Assembly (NCBI RefSeq): GCF_004916895.1
Contig: NZ_SNTZ01000001.1
Coordinates: 1,086,263 to 1,150,262, forward strand
Source: Flagellimonas alvinocaridis
GTDB taxonomy: Bacteria > Bacteroidota > Bacteroidia > Flavobacteriales > Flavobacteriaceae
Length of the DNA: 64,000 bases
Direction of reading: 5' to 3'
Shown here piece after piece: positions 61,797 to 64,000 of this stretch. A model generated the notes under the pieces. That model had not been told where the DNA came from. It was given only the letters and a program-made list of their open reading frames with translations, and did no database searches. A program made the translations under genes and the position numbers. Position 1 is the first letter of the stretch. Every line of letters starts with the position of its first letter.

Positions 61797-61824
61797 TTAG
61801 TTATTACTTTAGTTTGTTTGGTTT

Positions 61825-61857
61825 GGGGATACAGGCGTGTATCCCCTTTTTCTTTTT
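61825..61857 (+). terminator. rho-independent terminator after LRR gene
   Basis: Stem GGGGATACA / TGTATCCCC with loop GGCG, followed by TTTTTCTTTTT. Confidence 0.9.
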
Positions 61858-61891
61858 ATGGATTTGATCAGAAGAAGAACGGTTTCCATGA

Positions 61892-62332
61892 ATGATTGTG
61901 AGAATTGGGAAAGATTCCTTCTTTTGTTTAACTTCACTTAGATTCATTGTTTATAGTTTACACAGAAGTATTGTGCTCTCTTTTGTTTTGAACATTTACC
62001 GATTTGCCAAAGCCATTGTCAAAGGAATCAAAAATGATGATGAGTTTAAATTCCTGTGCTTCTTTTTGATGTTTTTATTGATAGGCTCTACCCTTTTCTA
62101 TTCCCAAACAGAACATTGGTCCGTTATTGATTCGTTGTACTTTTCGGTGATGACCATGGCTACTGTGGGGTATGGCGATTTTGTTCCCACTACGGATTTG
62201 GGCAAGGTCTTCACTATAATTTATGCCTTTCTATCTATTGGAACCTTTGTGGTATTCACTGCAAAAATTGTGCGGTTGATTTTGGAAGATGGCTCACGCA
62301 GAAAACTATTCAAGAACAGCACAAGAAAATAA
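61892..62332 (+). CDS. two-TM potassium channel protein
   Basis: Small K+ channel subunit of 146 aa (would assemble as a tetramer). Hydrophobic segments at about 16-34 and 54-70 are followed by the pore loop with selectivity filter TMATVGYGDFVP and an inner helix (VFTIIYAFLSIGTFVVFTAKI). There is no regulatory RCK domain; the C-terminus is a short basic tail (GSRRKLFKNSTRK). Start ATG 61892 is chosen as the earliest in frame, though the first 40 residues have no recognisable function and an internal start is possible. It stands alone between a terminator and a 246-bp gap. Confidence 0.85.
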   Translation: MIVRIGKDSFFCLTSLRFIVYSLHRSIVLSFVLNIYRFAKAIVKGIKNDDEFKFLCFFLMFLLIGSTLFYSQTEHWSVIDSLYFSVMTMATVGYGDFVPTTDLGKVFTIIYAFLSIGTFVVFTAKIVRLILEDGSRRKLFKNSTRK

Positions 62333-62578
62333 CAAACCCGCCTGATAAATAATTCAAAAACTTACCCAATCATCTTTATCAAAATTTATGGTTTTGCTAG
62401 ACCTGAAACGGAATGGGTAAAATCTCCCCAACTGAGTAAAATCTTATCTATTTAGAATATAAGATGTTTTTGTTTCAATCTGATATTCAGATACTTAATA
62501 AGATAAGTCGTTTTGGGCACACCCTTTGCCCAATGCACATACGTTCTGGGTTTCAAGAATAAGCCCGGGACGCTTAAT
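62333..62578. other. AT-rich intergenic gap
   Basis: No gene, repeat or strong promoter was recognised in these 246 bp. It probably holds the promoter for the Cys mini-protein and glutamate dehydrogenase genes. Confidence 0.5.
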
Positions 62579-62743
62579 ATGGAAAAGATGAAAAATTTAA
62601 AGAGAAGCTTATGTTCCACCTGTAAATTTCTTGTGGATTGCTCGTTGACTACAAACCATAATGATATCAATTCATGTAGTGAATATGTACACCAAAGAGA
62701 ACAGGAGTACGCAGTCTTTGAATGGAACTATGTAGAAGTTTAA
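62579..62743 (+). CDS. 54-aa four-cysteine protein
   Basis: Small protein from ATG 62579 (MEKMKNLKRSLCSTCKF..); ATG 62588 is an alternative, and a longer frame opens at 62513 but adds an unlike N-terminus. Four Cys at 12, 15, 21 and 33 (C-x2-C-x5-C-x11-C, the last in NSCSEY) fit a zinc or iron-sulfur site; a Tyr/Trp-rich acidic end follows. No family name is recognised. It lies 36 bp upstream of glutamate dehydrogenase on the same strand, so co-transcription is likely and a role in its regulation is possible but unproven. Confidence 0.6.
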   Translation: MEKMKNLKRSLCSTCKFLVDCSLTTNHNDINSCSEYVHQREQEYAVFEWNYVEV

Positions 62744-62779
62744 AAATCAAAAAAAAAATAATTAAAAGAAGTATTGGTA

Positions 62780-64000
62780 ATGATTACAAAAACAAAAAAA
62801 ATAAAGAGGGTGTTAAAGCAGGGGATGCTGGACAATGTGATGCGCCAGTTTGACAATGCTGCAGATATCATAGACCTGAATCCCAACATTAGAAAAATAT
62901 TGGAAGTCACCAACAATGAGTTGGTGGTGCATTTCCCGGTTCGTATGGACAATGGAGAGGTTCAAGTATTTACCGGGTACAGGGTACAGCATAACAATGC
63001 CCTAGGGCCATACAAAGGAGGTTTACGCTATCACCCTACGGTTGATATTGATGCGGCTAAAGCATTGGCCATGTGGATGACTTGGAAAACTTCACTTGCC
63101 AACTTACCCTATGGTGGGGCTAAAGGAGGGATCCAACTGGATCCATCCAAATACTCTCAGTCAGAATTGGAGCGCATAACCAGAAGATTTACCTATGCTT
63201 TGGGAGACAATATTGGTCCTGAACTGGATATTCCGGCACCGGATGTGAACACCAACAGCCAAACCATGGCTTGGATATTGGACACCTACATGTCTACCAA
63301 ATCTCCTTCAGAACGTTCAACCAACCTTCACGTGGTTACAGGAAAACCGCTTGGGGCGGGTGGCTCCGAAGGAAGGGACAGAGCAACAGGATTTGGTGTG
63401 TTCTTGAGTATTAAGTTTTGGGCAGAACACAGGAACATAAACCTTAAAAACAAACGGTTCATTGTCCAAGGTTTTGGTAATGTTGGGTATTGGACAGCCT
63501 ACTTCATGGAAAAAGAAGGAGCCAAGCTGGTTGCCGTGCAGGATGCCAAAGCCAGTATTTATGAAGAAGATGGAATAGCGGTAGAACCTCTTTTTGAATA
63601 CGCAAGTGCCAATGGAAACTCGGTTTCTGGATTTTCAGGTGCCAGAGAGATCCATGACGATGATTTTTTTGGGTTAGACTGTGATATCATTATACCAGCA
63701 GCCTTGGGAAATCAGATAACGGCCAAAAATGCACCAAAAATAAAGGCAAGACTCATTGCCGAAGGAGCCAACGGACCAACGGATGTAGAAGCTGAGGAAA
63801 TCCTTTTGAAAAGGGAAATTGAGATCATCCCCGATATTTTATGTAATTCTGGAGGGGTAATAGGAAGCTATTTCGAGTGGCTTCAGAACCGAAACGGTGA
63901 GATTTGGTCCCTTGAAAAGGTCATGGAAAAATTGGAAGAAAAACTTAAGGAATCGTTCGGAAAAGTTATTCAGACATCGGAAGAACGAAGAATGGATATG
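62780..64000 (+). CDS. Glu/Leu/Phe/Val dehydrogenase (glutamate dehydrogenase), partial
   Basis: Oxidative deaminase linking glutamate and 2-oxoglutarate. The first 407 codons are present and the frame runs off the window end with no stop, so about 20-30 residues are missing. The N-terminal dimerisation domain holds YKGGLRYHPTVDIDAAK and the catalytic Lys region PYGGAKGGI. The middle has PAPDVNTNSQTMAW. The NAD(P)-binding motif is VQGFGNVGYW, followed by IAEGANGPT. It is of the hexameric class by motif and length. Coenzyme preference cannot be decided from what is visible. It starts at ATG 62780. Confidence 0.93.
   Translation, partial: MITKTKKIKRVLKQGMLDNVMRQFDNAADIIDLNPNIRKILEVTNNELVVHFPVRMDNGEVQVFTGYRVQHNNALGPYKGGLRYHPTVDIDAAKALAMWMTWKTSLANLPYGGAKGGIQLDPSKYSQSELERITRRFTYALGDNIGPELDIPAPDVNTNSQTMAWILDTYMSTKSPSERSTNLHVVTGKPLGAGGSEGRDRATGFGVFLSIKFWAEHRNINLKNKRFIVQGFGNVGYWTAYFMEKEGAKLVAVQDAKASIYEEDGIAVEPLFEYASANGNSVSGFSGAREIHDDDFFGLDCDIIIPAALGNQITAKNAPKIKARLIAEGANGPTDVEAEEILLKREIEIIPDILCNSGGVIGSYFEWLQNRNGEIWSLEKVMEKLEEKLKESFGKVIQTSEERRMDM

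Overview
The window reads as chromosome of a marine-type flavobacterium (Bacteroidota, Flavobacteriaceae). The evidence is the complete gliding/type IX secretion core gldK-gldL-gldM-gldN, recurring TAnnTTTG promoter boxes close to start codons, lipoprotein signals ending in Cys, mevalonate-pathway genes and a Bacteroidota-type copper efflux set. A Muricauda/Flagellimonas-like genus is a guess from gene content, not a computed placement. No rRNA, tRNA, CRISPR array, prophage or complete insertion sequence was found.

Layout. 1-4.4 kb: envelope genes on + (LptC, a small membrane protein, a CNNM/CorC-type transporter, a PpiD/SurA-like foldase) ending at a strong terminator. 4.4-8.1 kb (-): a hypothetical exported protein, a class B1 metallo-beta-lactamase lipoprotein, and the mevalonate pair GYDIA-type GHMP kinase and HMG-CoA reductase. 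8.2-12 kb (+): dipeptidyl peptidase IV and a POT peptide transporter, a peptide-use pair. 12-16.8 kb (-): ComEC, NlpC/P60 peptidase, LpxB, a small membrane protein, SurE. 17-20.1 kb (+): tail-specific protease and an exported DNA/RNA endonuclease. 20.1-25.7 kb (-): the rod-shape operon mreB-mreC-mreD-mrdA-rodA, followed leftward from 27.8 kb by a GAF protein and purH.

28-39.3 kb (+) is a copper-handling island: HYC_CC_PP protein, CusA-type RND pump, TolC-type outer-membrane protein, a metal-binding lipoprotein, an HMA-AraC regulator, CopA P-type ATPase, PepSY protein and CusB adaptor. Copper would leave the cytoplasm through CopA and the periplasm through the CusABC-like pump. The heavy-metal-binding Cys/Met module recurs four times in three of these proteins. 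A tiny lysine-rich protein (31 aa) follows.

39.6-46.3 kb (-): GroEL/GroES, then secG, a TPR-like protein, LptE, a sigma-54 activator and MiaB, the last five led by a well-formed flavobacterial promoter. 46.4-56.2 kb (+): an LVIVD beta-propeller lipoprotein, topoisomerase I, an arginase-fold protein that has lost metal ligands, then gldKLMN, the motor and core of gliding and type IX secretion.

56.2-57.3 kb is the one clearly accessory stretch. It has dispersed-repeat-like DNA, then a 519-bp segment bounded by 19-bp imperfect inverted repeats that carries one AT-rich orphan gene and a strongly structured tail. 57.3-64 kb: FAD oxidoreductase, DUF983 protein, ABC-F ATPase, leucine-rich-repeat protein, K+ channel, a four-Cys mini-protein and a glutamate dehydrogenase cut by the window end.

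The best candidates for something undescribed are the inverted-repeat-bounded element, the arginase-fold pseudoenzyme beside gldKLMN, the 31-aa basic protein, and the HMA-AraC regulator with a matching direct repeat upstream of copA.
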